From: Phlyctochytrium arcticum
Lineage: Eukaryota; Chytridiomycota; Chytridiomycetes; Chytridiales; Chytridiaceae
DNA: 64,000 nt
Assembly: GCA_025602905.1 (NCBI GenBank)
Contig: JAHLKI010000014.1
Location: forward strand, 62,001-126,000
Reading direction: 5' to 3'
Shown: piece after piece, positions 42,201-54,466 of the stretch
Numbering within the stretch: position 1 is the stretch's first letter
Layout: every line of letters starts with the position of its first letter
Notes under the pieces: model-generated
What the model was told of the DNA's origin: nothing
What the model saw: only the letters and a program-made list of their open reading frames with translations
The model's database searches: none
Translations under genes and position numbers: made by a program

Positions 42201-43775
42201 TGGCACCAAAAAGACAAAAATCCTTTTATGAGACATCAATGCCCAGTCGCGCTACCTTGGCTGAGAAAGTGTTTTCTTACTTGTACAGCGGGGATATTCA
42301 TAGTAGATGACAACAGCAGCAACAACATCTCTCCACCAAGCGATATTGACATGGACACTCCAACTTTTCCAAGGCCTTGCCCGACGCGTTCTTTGACAGG
42401 CAAATCAATAGATGTCATGACCACAGCGTTCGTTACAACGAATATGTTCTCAACTCCAACTATGATGATTAAGAATGGCAAAACTTCCCTAACACAAGGC
42501 AAAAGCGATCAGCAACGAGTTCACAAATTCACATTTTTGTTGCGTGATAAATCCTACCAGGGAACTAGAGACGTCTTGACGCCTAATGTTGAGCATACCC
42601 CAACCGACATCGTCAGACCCGAGCAGACCGTAACTACCGCGCCAAAGCCCAAGGCAAACTTTGATTTGACAAGATCGACCTTTCCAACAACAAGAGAGAT
42701 GTAAAAAAATACAATCAAGTACATGACGGCAAGAACAAGCGTTTCGCTATTCAGTCCAAATGATGTCCCCGTAAACTGGAACAAGTGTGAGTAAAAACAA
42801 AGCATAATAATGATTGCTACCCATATACCTCATAGTAGAGATGCTTGACGTCGCCCTGGGCCCGCCAAGTGTTTGGAAGTGGCAAGTCTGATTGGCGTGT
42901 GGTAGTCGAGACTTGGAGGGACTGGGTAACAACTGATTCCAACAACTTGTCCCAGATATGATCTAAACCGCCAATCCCTCGAGAGTTGTCGTCCTTTCTC
43001 TCCACCAAGAAAAAACTCAGTACCATGGATTGCGCGCTGAGGAGCGCGCCCGTAGAGGCATTGACACTAATACCACCAAAAACAGAATGTAAGGGAATAG
43101 GTATACCCAGGGAAGAAAGCACGCTAGTATCGGTAAGCGTTCGAAAATGCTCCAAATCGTGATCAAAAGTGGTAATGTTGGATCCCCAGTATTCTAATGG
43201 GGAATGAATCAGGCAGTCGGATTGTCTAGGCGGCTTGTAGCAGATGTCCTGCAACCGATATTTGAGGCCATCCATCTCAACCACCGCATGCGTCATTCTA
43301 AGCTGCAAATCCAACGCAAACTGCAGTATGCGCTTGTCAAGCACGCCGTGTTCCAATCCAGATCTGTCCGTACTGGTATTCACGCTGATCACAATCTGTT
43401 CCAGATGTAAGAATGGCTCGTGCCCATACTTCTGGGCCACCTTTTCTTCGTCTACGTGTGTCATTGCCGACGAGATTTCCCAAAACTGCATAGGCTCACT
43501 GAGTTTTGGCTCCGTGAGGGTATTATGCAGCTGCGTAACGATTGGGTAGGATAGAATGAACATGAGCGCAAATGAAATTGACAGAGACACCAATGGATAC
43601 GAAGCACAGAATAAGCCATGGCGGTAAAATAATCTTGAGAATGCAGCATCTGCTCGAGTGCCTAGAACATAAGCCAAACGTTAGAAACATTACCTGGGGA
43701 AGGACAGAAGGAGGGTTTCAATGCCGACTCACCCAACGCAACCAGCCGTTGCCGCAGCTTGAAGAGCACCGACAT
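39228..43775 (-). CDS. SCAP, SREBP cleavage-activating protein
   Basis: Six exons: 43733-43775, 42829-43661, 42558-42775, 42281-42488, 42124-42222 and 39228-42068; introns 53-71 nt; 1,413 residues. It has an N-terminal TM (YPLVSLSISFALMFILSY) and a large lumenal loop with sequons. A sterol-sensing domain follows (residues about 293-460): YLIVFFYISLVVGKVDLVKS, then VGVENIFVVTNAV and DFCLFGAISIVMDYL. It ends FFITILSIDIRRLELSEL, where LELSEL takes the place of the MELADL COPII-sorting signal of mammalian SCAP. Two more TMs follow, then WD40 repeats (GHESAITTLLF, GHDTAVCCIT, GSEDTTLRCW, GTTDGQIYIW). SCAP escorts SREBP from ER to Golgi when sterols (or oxygen, in fungi) are low. It shares a divergent promoter with the Nup93 gene. 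No SREBP gene lies in the window. Confidence 0.96.
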
Positions 43776-44347
43776 GAAAGGCGGAGAAGGGCACAAGGCG
43801 GGGGGCCTCGCCCTCGCTAGTCACTGCTATGTTATGACTTGGGAATCTTGCAGGGCTAGCTTTGATCTATAGGTAGCAATTGCTGAAATGGCTTTGACCC
43901 CGAGCTCCATTTCAGGAGCGTCAGTTGAGTTGAGAATCTTGATAAGGGCGGGCTGATTGAGCCGTGGCAACCTCTGTATTGACAGACCAAAAAGCTTCCA
44001 TATTCATTGCCCGAGGGCCTTTACATGCTGTCCTTTATATACATTGTCTATCATAGTGTTTGCCTATCCTCAGATCCACATATGCATTGAGAAAGACACT
44101 GATCCAACTCCAAGAACTCGCGACGGTGGGGCGCAGCAGATGAGCTCCCAAACGGACCCAAAGTTCTTCCAAACACTTGCATTTCGATCTCGACCAAATC
44201 CAACAAACATAGATCATACAAGAAAGCACCGGTGAGTGGGAACTGATACTGCTATCATAATGCTTCTTGGACCTCTAAAATTTCGTTAGAACTTTGGAGA
44301 TCTGCAGGGATACCACTACATAGGCCGGACGGTTCGAACACAAAAAC
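43776..44347. promoter_or_regulatory. Divergent promoter region between SCAP and Nup93/Nic96
   Basis: The 572-bp gap between the two start codons holds no gene. CTTTATATACATTG at 44033-44046 is TATA-like for the plus-strand gene, but 300 bp upstream of its ATG. Confidence 0.35.
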
Positions 44348-47282
44348 ATGGTTCAAGAAGAACCCCACAATCTTCGACAGCTCCTGGAGCGTTCACGTCA
44401 GTTAACTGTTCATATCAATCCTTCTGGGGTCCCTCAACTCGAGAGAGGTCTCGACCAGATTGAAACCGAGTCCAAACGCCTGTACAAAAAGACAACGCGC
44501 GCGAGTGATGCCGGCGCTGCCAATAGCAATGCTGGACCAGCAGGACTAGATCCGCGTACCGCTATCCTTCTTGCAAATAAAGGCTTCGACCCCGATCGTG
44601 TGCGTCAAACGCTAGACCAGATTGATCTATCGCAGACGTTTGAACCGTTACATGCTGTGAGCGATACTGATATAGAAGGATTCCTAAACAATGAGTACGA
44701 GAACATTGTAACGATGGCGATCTTTGAATCCAAGCAAGCGACTGAAAAAACGTACGAGGACAATTATGAGCGGTACATGCATCGAGAATGGGAGAAAATG
44801 CGAAAAACAGTGTTTCAAGAAATGGGTCAGCACTCAACACCGTTTGGCACAAGTGGAAATCAATCTAGAACAACCAGGGACCTTCGGTCTTCACAGTGTA
44901 AGCATCACCTCCTGTGGTGTAGAGGAGTTGTTAATAAGCTGTACTAAATATGCATTACTTTGTCTAGTTCCTCAGTCCTCACCAGCGGCCCTTTTCTCGA
45001 AAAGCACCCGGTCCGCTCCATCGAATTTCGGTGATACATCTTTGCGTAAAGACAGCAAAAACTTTGATATCCATCCTCGCATGGGTGCCTACTCTAAAGT
45101 TATCAAGGATATTAATGAACGTCGCAGAACCGGACAAGATGCTGAGATGATTTTGGCCTTTCACGAAGCCGCTAGAGACATGCCCACAACTGAACAATCT
45201 CAGACCACTCTGTTTGGATGCTGGACCATTATTTATCAAATGCTCGTGGGTGACCCCGGTCGGGCAAGGGGTCCTAATCGTCAACCTCTCAGATTCAGGG
45301 AGTACGCGAATGTCCACTTTGACAACGGTACATCCGCTGCTGCTGTTGAGTACCGTCAAAAACTTATACACGGTGCACGCTCATGGCTGGAAGACGCTGC
45401 CTACAAAACTCTGACGAATTTCGTACGAAACAAACATGCATCGATCGGCGGGACCCCGTCCATCCACAACGAGGTGAAAGCTAGTCTGGAGCTCAAATAT
45501 CACCGTAATGGAGAATGGGATTCTGGACTTCAGATTGTCGAAGGACAGCCATTTTGGGCTCATGTTTTTACCCTTGTTCGCTGTGGTAAATTGAAAGAAG
45601 CTTTCCAGCACATTGACAAGCACGGGGCCTTCGTTCAAAAACACTGCCCGGACTTTCCCGCCTATTTTCGCGCTTGGTCAACAAATCCTACCGGTAGACT
45701 GCCAAACGACGTTCGTAATCGATTACTACAAGAATGGAATGCGCGAATAAGGGATCATGAAAATGACAACGAGATCGATCCTTTCAAGTTTGCGCTTTAC
45801 AAGATCATCGGGAGATGTGAGTTGATGAACCGTGGGATCCGGAACATTGCCGTTACTACCACAGAAGATTATATGTGGTTGCAATTAACCCTGGTCCGCG
45901 AGGAGGTTCTGGATACAGACGCTGTGCAGGAGCGATATACTCTCCGGGATATTGGCAACAAGATGCGCACGATCGGACCTGCACATTTCAAACACCCCGT
46001 CCTTTGGTTCCAGATGCTTTTGCTTTGCGGAGAATTTGAATTGGCGGTTTCGGATCTGGTCAAACAACAGGCTTACACCTACGATGGTCTTCACTTTGCG
46101 ATCGCATTAGCAAGTTACGGGGCATTGCGTATCCCAGCCAACCCCAATGAGTTGCAGGACGGTGACATGCTTTTGACAGGGGATCGAATAGTTCTACCAT
46201 CCAAGGCCGCCTACATCACAAAGAGTTTCAGCATTGCGCAGCTTATTTTCTCTTTTGTTGATCAGATTGCCCACATTGACGCCTCTCTTGCCCTGCATTA
46301 CGCATTAGCGCTTGGAATTTTGGGTGACCCTCTCTCCCGCCAGGACACACCAGGTGGTAACAGCACGATACACCGCAACACTATACCAGGTGGCAAGCAA
46401 TACACACATTATACGCATCGTTTGATTCGAGACATAGTTCTTATCTCTGGAGAGTTCGAGCTGATGTTGGGAGTGATTCGTACAAACGGAACGAGAACTG
46501 CTGGGGAGATTGAAAAATACCAAAGTTTGGTACATATTGTTAGCCCCGAGGAACTGAAATTGTACATTACCATTCCGGCGGCTGAACAAGCCGAGCGAGA
46601 AGGACGCCTCACTGACGCTATCAAGCTGCATCACCTTGCCGGAGAGCCAGGAAGAGTTGTTGACATTTTGAATCGACAGCTCAGTGAACGTTTACTTGAG
46701 CACCGTTACCGGGCCGACGCATTGACGTCCTCAACCATGATGAACACAAACACTTCTCCGGATCAATCCCCTGATTCTTTCCCAACGACAGCCGGAGATC
46801 CAGCCGACTTGGCTCGGCAGGTCCTTGACTTTTACTCAGCCCATCCCCACATGGCATCCCGGATCTCGGTGGACGCGCGTACTACTTGTAACCTCCTTAC
46901 CACACTCACCAAATTTATGACTCTTTGTGACCGCAAGCAGTACGAGTCGGCGCTCCCCGTTCTGCTCTCAACAGGACTCGTACCCCACACCTGCCAAATG
47001 TCCGATATCCAGGCCAAGGCCAATGCGTTCAAACTTCTTTCAGATTCTGTCACCAAAATTATGTCGGACGTCCTCGTAGCTGCATCTCGAGCTATCGTCA
47101 ATCTGCGGGAGGCGTTGACCAACGAGCGAATTCGACCGGGAGAACAAGGAACTAGGGATCGTCATATCGCCGAGTTGCGGGATATGGGACAAGCCATGAT
47201 ACTGTATGCGGGACAGCTCCAATATCGTATCCCGGGTGAGACGCTGAGCGCAATGAACAAAATGTTGTTTGCTCTTGGCTAG
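44348..47282 (+). CDS. Nucleoporin Nup93/Nic96
   Basis: Two exons (44348-44897, 44968-47282; 70-nt intron); 954 residues. The N-terminus has the Nic96-type coiled-coil start (LLERSRQLTVHI, LERGLDQIETESKRL), then ILLANKGFDPDRVRQTL and DTDIEGFLNNEYENIV. The alpha-solenoid follows: GAYSKVIKDINERR, GCWTIIYQMLVGD, GEWDSGLQIVEGQPFWAHVF, IRNIAVTTTEDYMWLQL, HFKHPVLWFQMLLLCGEFE. It is the main scaffold of the nuclear pore inner ring and anchors the Nsp1/Nup62 complex. The junction RSSQFPQSSP is supported by phase. Confidence 0.96.
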
Positions 47283-47682
47283 ATTGTACGCAGAACTTGT
47301 TGTAAAAATTGCACTTATGTCACTTGTTTTGGTCTCAAACTTTCTGGACATGTTTTCCCTTAGACTCCTACTGCTCTTTATTTAACTGATCTAAAAAAAT
47401 CTTGTCCAATATACACAACCCGGATCTTGGCTCCGAAACGCGTCGCGCGTTTGCTTACGTGGGTGGTTGTCGGGAGGGTCGGGGCAAAAACCTTCCATTT
47501 TCTAACGCGTCAAGATTTGTTCGCTGACCAAAGTTCCGCTAATTTGATGATGCAAAAAAGTTAAAGGAATCTCGTAAAGTTGCGATCCGGTAAGGTTTGG
47601 GTGGGTTCGCATTTCGCGCTACCCATATATTTGTAGTTGGGTTCATAGAAAAGTGTGTGTTGGGGGTAATACATGATTCAAG
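47283..47682. other. Intergenic; probable tetraspanin promoter
   Basis: Contains ACCCATATATTTG (about 47621-47633) upstream of the tetraspanin start; no gene. Confidence 0.4.
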
Positions 47683-49025
47683 ATGGAGGAGGACGATCCG
47701 ACTCAACGACAGTCTCTTCGTGAACAGCATAATATCACCATTCCTGCAAAACACGATGCTCGATATTCGTCTCGGACGTCGTCCAATCATCGCTCGTTCG
47801 CCATTCCACCGCGTCGCCCGAGAAACACACTCTCTGTAACCTCGACTACTCTCTCCTCTGGGGGCTCTCCCAACGTTCCTACCAAAAACATCTTGCGCTA
47901 CTCGGACCAGCATAAAAACAATGGTCGGACGCACCTACACTTTCCGTCCCCCCATCGTCAAAGTCACACTGCAAGCTCCCTGGGATCAAGGCCGTCTTCG
48001 ATCGTATCTCCAACACGGAACAAGGACATTCTGGCTATACCGCGTTTATCACTAGACGACATTGAAATTTGCTCCCAAAGCAGTAGTAAGAATGGGAAAG
48101 ACAAGGTGGCATATTCGCAAGGCCAGGTGCAAGATGACAGGAGAAGCAGTTTCAGACCGACTTCTGGATATAGCGTCCGAAGCTATATATCCAACCTAAG
48201 TCAGAAGAATCGGAGAAACTTTGCTCGATTCGGGAAAAGCAAGACCACATTCATCATGTGTAATGCACTGGTTAGTCAAAGATTAATATACTCCTATAAG
48301 TTCAAACTAACATGTCGCTACTTTGCATTGCAGTTATTATTCATTTCCCTCGGCCTTACCCTCTTCTGCATCTTCACCTATCTTGGCCAGTATCCGTCCG
48401 CCAATCTCATTCGCCTGGCGTTCAACGGCCTGCTCTTCCCCACCACCATCGTTACCGGTCTCATGACATTAATCGGCTTGATTGGATTCATTGGCGCCTT
48501 TCTACATCGAAAGCATGTGTTGAGCATGTATAGCTGCTTATTGTGGCCGATACTAGCGACGATTTTGGTCCTTGGATATCTGACGTTCAAGGACGTACAT
48601 GCAAATGATTGGACAAACAGGCTGAGCGAGCGGTGGGATATGTACGCGACAGATGCCGTCCTAATTCAAAATGGGGTACGAACGGCTGTTACAATTGGAC
48701 AATCATCAAAACTCACCACTGACTGAGATGATTTTAGAATTCATGTTGTGGGTTCTACAGTGCTCTCGACCGTCCTATTGCTTCAAACACATGCACGGCT
48801 ACTCCCGCACCATCTTCACTCAACAACCCTGCTCGCTTCCGACGTCAATTTCCACCAATACCTGAAAATCCCGCCCCCGAAGACATTCCAGGATGTTTTG
48901 AATCTTGGGAGGCTTACGCCTCAAAGATTACAAAGACAATTTACATATGCGCCTTCTCCTCCGTGCCCTTCATTCTCATTATCTTTATCGTGGGACTCCT
49001 TGCCGCTAATCACATCTACGACTGA
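47683..49025 (+). CDS. Tetraspanin
   Basis: Exons 47683-48270, 48334-48675 and 48738-49025 (introns 63 and 62 nt); 405 residues. A long Ser-rich cytoplasmic head of about 190 residues precedes TM1 (LLFISLGLTLFCIFTYLG). Then come TM2 (TIVTGLMTLIGLIGFIGAFL) and TM3 (SCLLWPILATILVLGYL). The large loop contains NSCCGFYSALDRP, the diagnostic tetraspanin CCG motif, which appears only after splicing. Further Cys follow (SNTCTATP, IPGCFESWEAY), then TM4 (VPFILIIFIVGLLAAN). The short end is HIYD. Tetraspanins organise membrane protein clusters; fungal ones act in cell-surface polarity. The extended N-terminus is longer than in typical members (about 230-270 aa overall). Confidence 0.9.
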
Positions 49026-49302
49026 TTTAGCATGGAAACTGTTCAACACAGCCTGTGTATCTTGTGAACTCACGGCGTACAGTATCAGAATAACCTCATA
49101 CGATTGCGGGATCTTCGGGGCAATTTGTCGTTAAATCAGATGTCAAACCGCAAATGTCATGAGTCCGCGGCGTACTTGACTCGACTTGTAGCTAATGCCC
49201 TTATTCCCCCTTCCATTGCGTATCTCACCCAAGCAAGCATGTACCAAAACTCGTATTTACTTATTTACATTAATTATACGGAAAGAATCTCAACGTGACA
49301 CA

Positions 49303-50491
49303 TTAGCTTGCTTCTTGAATTTGTGCCAAGATATTCTCGCGCCAGATCAGAAAATTGGCATATCTCCGCGAATCTCGTATGTCTCTATGATTGACCTATA
49401 TGAGACGTTAAAGATAAAATGCACTTGGGAGCTGGTTGACTCAAGTCTAACGTACCATGCGGTTAAATCCAACCATGGAATTTGGCTTTTCTGGTGCCAA
49501 TTTGTGCGTACTCAGACTTTTCTTGATAGTAAGGTTTTTGGCTGAAAGTGGTGCAGCAGCTATGGGGGTTTCCTCAAGATTTGGATTACCATTTCTTTTG
49601 GGGCGACCTCTTGTTCGTGGTTGAGGTGGAGGCGTGGTCTGCTCGACAACAATTCCCTCCATGTGGTCTTCACTTGGTTGGGCTGGGGTCTCTACTGTCT
49701 CGTCACCCTCTTCAATGGATTCGACAGCCACTTCTGGCACAGCTGCTTTGCGCCGACTCGCTTTCCGCTTGCCAGGTGTCTGAGACTTTGCAAACTTTGT
49801 CTTGAGCTCCTCAATATCGTCTTTGCAATGTTCTTCAATCAAATTTACAAAGTGGTTACATTGGGACGCGTTGCTAGCAAGTTCCTGCACCTCTCGTCTT
49901 CCCAACTTCATCTGTAGACCGTATGAGCTTCAGTACAATGCAATCGCAATTGGCTCACATTAGACATACCACACTTTTGCAGGCCACATACCAGATCGCA
50001 ACAGTCAAGTCTACTCCCTGCCAGTCCATCCGCATCAGCTCTGCCTTTGACAAAGTGGTGCTATACGCATTTTGAAACCCCTGCAGCAGCTGGTCGGCAG
50101 CTGTGATTAATTGAGTAGCCCCAAAACGGACAGCCAAAGAGTGGAAAGTTGTCTGTGGTGGTGGTACGCCAAGGGCCGCGCGGAGTTTGGAGAGAGCGTC
50201 GGCATAGAGGCGGGAAGATGTACTAGTTTGGGTGAGCACTTGTGAGTGTGGGAAATGTTCATGTCGACTACAATTGTAAAATAAGTACCATTACTCTCAT
50301 CTCAATCACTTTCTGCCTACATACAGTTCGCAAGATATGTGTAAACAGAGAAATGGGAGCAACGTTGCCTGCCGTTTCAGTATACTTGTGACATTTCGGC
50401 TGTTCGCAAGCCGCATAAGCTCTCCGGCCTTCGTCAGGACTTCATCTGGCAGTTCCACCGTCAATTTGCTTGCTGCATTTGCCACGTCCAT
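49303..50491 (-). CDS. Origin recognition complex subunit 6 (ORC6)
   Basis: Four exons: 50325-50491, 49970-50267, 49456-49911 and 49303-49395; 337 residues. Two TFIIB-like helical parts: ELPDEVLTKAGELMRLANS, then CLHIS in the first. The second has FHSLAVRFGATQLITAADQL, MDWQGVDLTVAIWYVACKS and VMKLGRREVQELAS. A basic, acidic-patched linker has the AT-hook-like TRGRPKRNG. The last exon, of 31 codons, was found by splicing from ATG|GTACGT. It ends SRRYANFLIWRENILAQIQ, the conserved Trp-containing C-terminal helix of ORC6 that contacts Orc3. ORC6 helps load MCM helicase at origins. It is convergent with the tetraspanin gene. Confidence 0.9.
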
Positions 50492-50739
50492 GTCCGGTGA
50501 TCTACGATCCCAGTACGGTCAAGATCGCCAACTTTGAACCTTGAACTTGAGCAATGAGACTGTGGCGCAGGAGCTGAATTCCAAGTTTCGAACTTTCAAC
50601 ACGGAGAACCCCAAGAAGTCTCCAAAGATCAGTTTCAAAGGACCAGATTATCAGCAACCTATCTTCAAACTAGTTTCAACCCCAGTCTCAACGCCAAGAA
50701 GCACTTACAGCTGACTGTCAGAAGTACTTTATCTGCCAA

Positions 50740-51730
50740 ATGGCCGAAGTACAGGACTCCCCGGAGAGGTAGCAAAACCTCCAAATTGTATTGGAAACCT
50801 AAGTGTCTCACCAAAGTTACTAGGGAGAAGAGACGCAGTCCAGAACCTACAACAGCATCGATCAAGGAAGACCGCCACGAAATAAGTATCAAAGATGCGG
50901 TATGTACTTTTGTTCCACCCAGTCCAGTTCCATACTGAATTGTTTATTCTCAAAGTCAAAGCGGCCTCGCCTTGCCATGGATCCCGGACTAGAGAAGCGC
51001 ACCCGGAGATTCATGGGTGTCCTGAAAGGAACCTTGAATCAGTTCATCAAGGACACATCACAAAAGTCCGAGGCGGTAAGTTCATCTTACCAATCAACAC
51101 TCGAAACCTGTTTACTCATGTCTATAATGTTCAGGAGAAGAAACGGGAACAAATTGATCAGCGTTTGGCAGAAAAGCTGCGAAAGGAAAAGGAAGTCCTC
51201 TCTGAGAAGGTCAAACAGGAAGCTGAAGAACGACAACATCGTCGGCAACAAGAGCGCAGCGCAGCGGATGCGCAGCGAGCAGCTCAAGCAGTAAGCAATG
51301 GCCGTTAGATGAGCAAAGTTCACTTGGTTGCTAATCCTGCTTTTATAATCATTAGAATGCATACATACTGGACCAGAAAACCAACCTGTCGAACTTTGTT
51401 CTCACTACCACCAAACCCCCTATTACATTCCTCCCCGCGAATCATACCGAGAAAACCCGCGAACTCTTGGCTGAGCATAAGCGGATATCTGCCATAAAGA
51501 TAAATGAGTGGAAGGCACGAGTCGAAAAGGAAGAAGAAGAGCGGAATCAAGCGGCAGAGCCAGATGCTGCGCCAAATCTTGAAGCCTCTACAGAGGGTGT
51601 TGAGCCCATGGATATTGATGATGAACATAAAGACAAGTTTGAGGTTGCGGAACCAAACGATAAAGCGCTCAAGACTTCAGCCTCAAATAAGTCCAACGAG
51701 ACAGCTGCAACAGGAGCACATGACACTTGA
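50740..51730 (+). CDS. Pinin/SDK/memA-family splicing-associated protein
   Basis: Five exons: 50740-50768, 50824-50899, 50956-51075, 51135-51290 and 51356-51730; introns 55-65 nt; 251 residues. The core pinin domain is present: KRTRRFMGVLKGTLNQFIKD, KKREQIDQRLAEKLRKEKE, then LSNFVLTTTKPPITFLP and EHKRISAIKINEWKAR. Upstream of the core is a short basic part with SKRPRLAMDPG. The family joins the spliceosome/exon-junction complex periphery in the nucleus. The start (MAEVQDSPE) was chosen because only this ATG splices in phase to the next exon. The C-terminus is acidic (PMDIDDE). Confidence 0.9.
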
Positions 51731-52095
51731 GGAGGTGAAGAAGCAGGAGCCAAGTTCATGATCTGACGTCCGCCCATTACCCCCAGGCCAAATGCCCACC
51801 GCTGCCACACCCAGCATTGAGTATTATGAGCCCACCACTTATCCCGTCCATCCAGTTGTATCTTAATAACATTTGATAGACATGCAGAAATTGGATTTTC
51901 ATTCGTAAAGCGTACAAATGTGCAAAAGTTGAAGGGTATAAGTTGGTGTAGAAGGCCCTATACACAAAATGGCAATAAGGACAGCTTTCTGGGATTTGCG
52001 CGTTCAGAGGAACACGGGTATTACTTGGCGTGTTCTACACGCTTGGCAACACATTGAAAACGAAGCACTCAAAGCTAATATAAATCGCGTGGTAA
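51731..52095. other. Convergent intergenic region
   Basis: 3' flanks of the pinin and AMPK-beta genes; no other feature. Confidence 0.5.
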
Positions 52096-53961
52096 TCATT
52101 GGAAGACTGGTTTATACAAAACAGTCGTGATATACTTTACATGGAAGAAAAAGTTTGAATGAGAAAATAAATCGTGCAATTGAAACTGTTCCACTCACCT
52201 TTTGGCGGTAACGTGTTGTGCAGCCCACAGCCATAACACCATCCCGTATAGAGCACGCATACATATGGTTGAGCGTAACGTGATTCGGCACCGGTAGTGT
52301 ACTTCTGTCATCTCTCGCAATTGCATGTGAATTCAAAAGTACTTTCTCCAGATGGGGCGGTAATGTCGGCGGGGGGTCAGTGGGTGGTTTGGACATGAAA
52401 GACGGCAGTGATGTTTGTTGCGATGGCAGCGACGAGGTGGAAGAAGATGCGGCTTTCAGCGGGTTATGTCGAGTATTATTGGGATGTTGAGACGTTAGGT
52501 ATGACGGAATCTCCATGCCATACGCCTCAGGCGGTGTACTGGCTAGAATGTCCACGTCCACAACCCCCCGCTTTGCATCCTCATCCTTGACATCAGAAAA
52601 TCGAGAGAGGCCGTCCAGGCCGTCGCCTTGCCCTTCACCCGCCTCATCTGTAATTTCCAAATAATTTACAAGATTTCCGTCGGCGTCAGACGCAATTGGG
52701 AGATCCTCTGAACATTTCCATTCGTCATCGACAATAAATTTGAATCGGTGAGTGCCTGGTGGCATGTCTATGACGGTTGTGAAGTCCGCATTACTAAAAG
52801 AATGGAATGAGTACATAGGAGCAGCATGCCACAACCACCATCATTGTCATACCTTCGCACCATACGGATCTTTTGTTTCCAATTATTAAATGTCCCCGTA
52901 ACATAAACATTTCCTCCACCTTGTGCCCAATTAATCATGATAGGTATTGATCCTTCTTTTTCCCCTTCAGGGAGTGCGACCGCTGTGAAGATTTTGCGTT
53001 AGAATCTCAGAGGGTACTTATTGTAATGCAAAAACGCACGTTTACGAGATGCTCCAGCATAGCTTCTGGAGATTCGGGATGTATTCTTGTAACTTTTCTC
53101 GTCAGACGGTTGTATATACAGTTTTGATTGTTGCTGTGGGATCGCCATGGCGGCGGACGAGGCACGTTTTGGACCAAGTGGTGACTGTTGAGAGCCCGAG
53201 GGGGCAGCAGCTGGCAAATTTTCCCCGGGGGGTGCCACTGCCGCATTGCTGGTGGTGGGATTTGGTACAATCTCGACGGCATCAATATCCATGCCGCCGA
53301 GTCCAGCCACCACATCATCCTCGGACTGCGCACGAAGTCCATTCAAACCCGCCGTGATGCCAGATTTAGGTGCTTGTTGAGAGCTGCTAGCCCCACTAGT
53401 CCAATCGTCATCCCCCATGGAGGAGGTCCTGGATGCCATTCTGCGATGCTGATCACCGCTATTGCCACTACTCAAGCTACCCGCCGCGCCACCACCAACG
53501 CTTCGATCTCCCGGTGCACGACGTAGCAGGCTTGGAGCGGGAATATGGGCAAGCGATTGACCAAAGTTGTCCGATACCATCAAAGGCGACCCAACAAAAG
53601 GTGATTCATGGACTAAAGGTGCGACTGATGTGCGACTGGGTATGCTCGTCGGACCTGAGACCACGTCCACGCGTTCTGTGGGACCAGGAGAGACGGATTG
53701 CTGATGTGATTGTGAGAACTGAAAACTATGCACGGGTGTGTATGAATGCGGTAACTGGGCACGGTGTGATTGATCTTGAGTTTGATTTGGTACGGACTGA
53801 ACTGATGTATGTATAGAATGACGGTGATTTGCTTTTGAGGGTGCAAGGTTTCCAGTTGAGCCGGAAAATGACAACTTTGATCGCTTTCCACCCCCACTAC
53901 CGCTTCCACCACTGCTACTATTTCCGTTTCCTCCTCGGTCGTTCGAGTTGGTATTCCCCAT
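52096..53961 (-). CDS. AMPK/SNF1 beta subunit (Gal83/Sip2 type)
   Basis: Exons 53046-53961, 52853-52982, 52199-52793 and 52096-52134; 559 residues. It starts MGNTNSN, an N-myristoylation consensus as in animal AMPK beta (Gly2). A long disordered Ser/Gly/Gln-rich head of about 305 residues follows. The CBM48 glycogen-binding domain spans exons 2-3: GGGNVYVTGTFNNWKQKIRM, then DFTTVIDMPPGTHRFKFIVD and DEWKCSED. The ASC domain at the end reads LPPHLEKVLLN, PVPNHVTLNHMYACSIRDGV and TTRYRQK; the last 13-codon exon supplies YITTVLYKPVFQ. It scaffolds the alpha and gamma subunits and sets kinase localisation in energy sensing. Confidence 0.96.
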
Positions 53962-54466
53962 AGTAATGGACCAATGGGTTTTGTTGCTGTTACTCGATCA
54001 AGCGCGGTGCGGTAAGGGCCGGGCTTGCGAGGAATTAAAAGGGTCAACTAAATCGACCAACTCAGAAGTTTAACGGCACCAGGGCTTGAATTGAAGTGGT
54101 GCCCTGTTCAGGGTATAAAAGTAGATAGCAAAGGCGCTGAGGTTTTGGAAGGTAAAGTGAAACCAAACTCCCCAAAGCAAGCCGGAGTACGCCGATTAGA
54201 CCAGAGCTGACCCAAGGCAGCTCAGTGCTGTAATGCAAGTAGTTGCTGGTCGGATAGCAAATCCCCAAACAATCTCTCGCCAAAGCTCTTCAAAGATTTC
54301 TTACAGGGACACTTTGGGAATCCTGCGGAAAGTCAAAAAGCTCAGAAGGTGCGGCAATGACATTGACATGTTCATAAGGGCACGTGACCGCTGACATCCA
54401 GAATGGCCAGAATGGCAGAATCCAGAATCCGGTAGCTTTTGAGACATTTGACATAGTGATTGCCAG
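53962..54466. other. Divergent intergenic region
   Basis: Holds promoters of the AMPK-beta and ARL6IP4-type genes; no gene seen. Confidence 0.45.
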
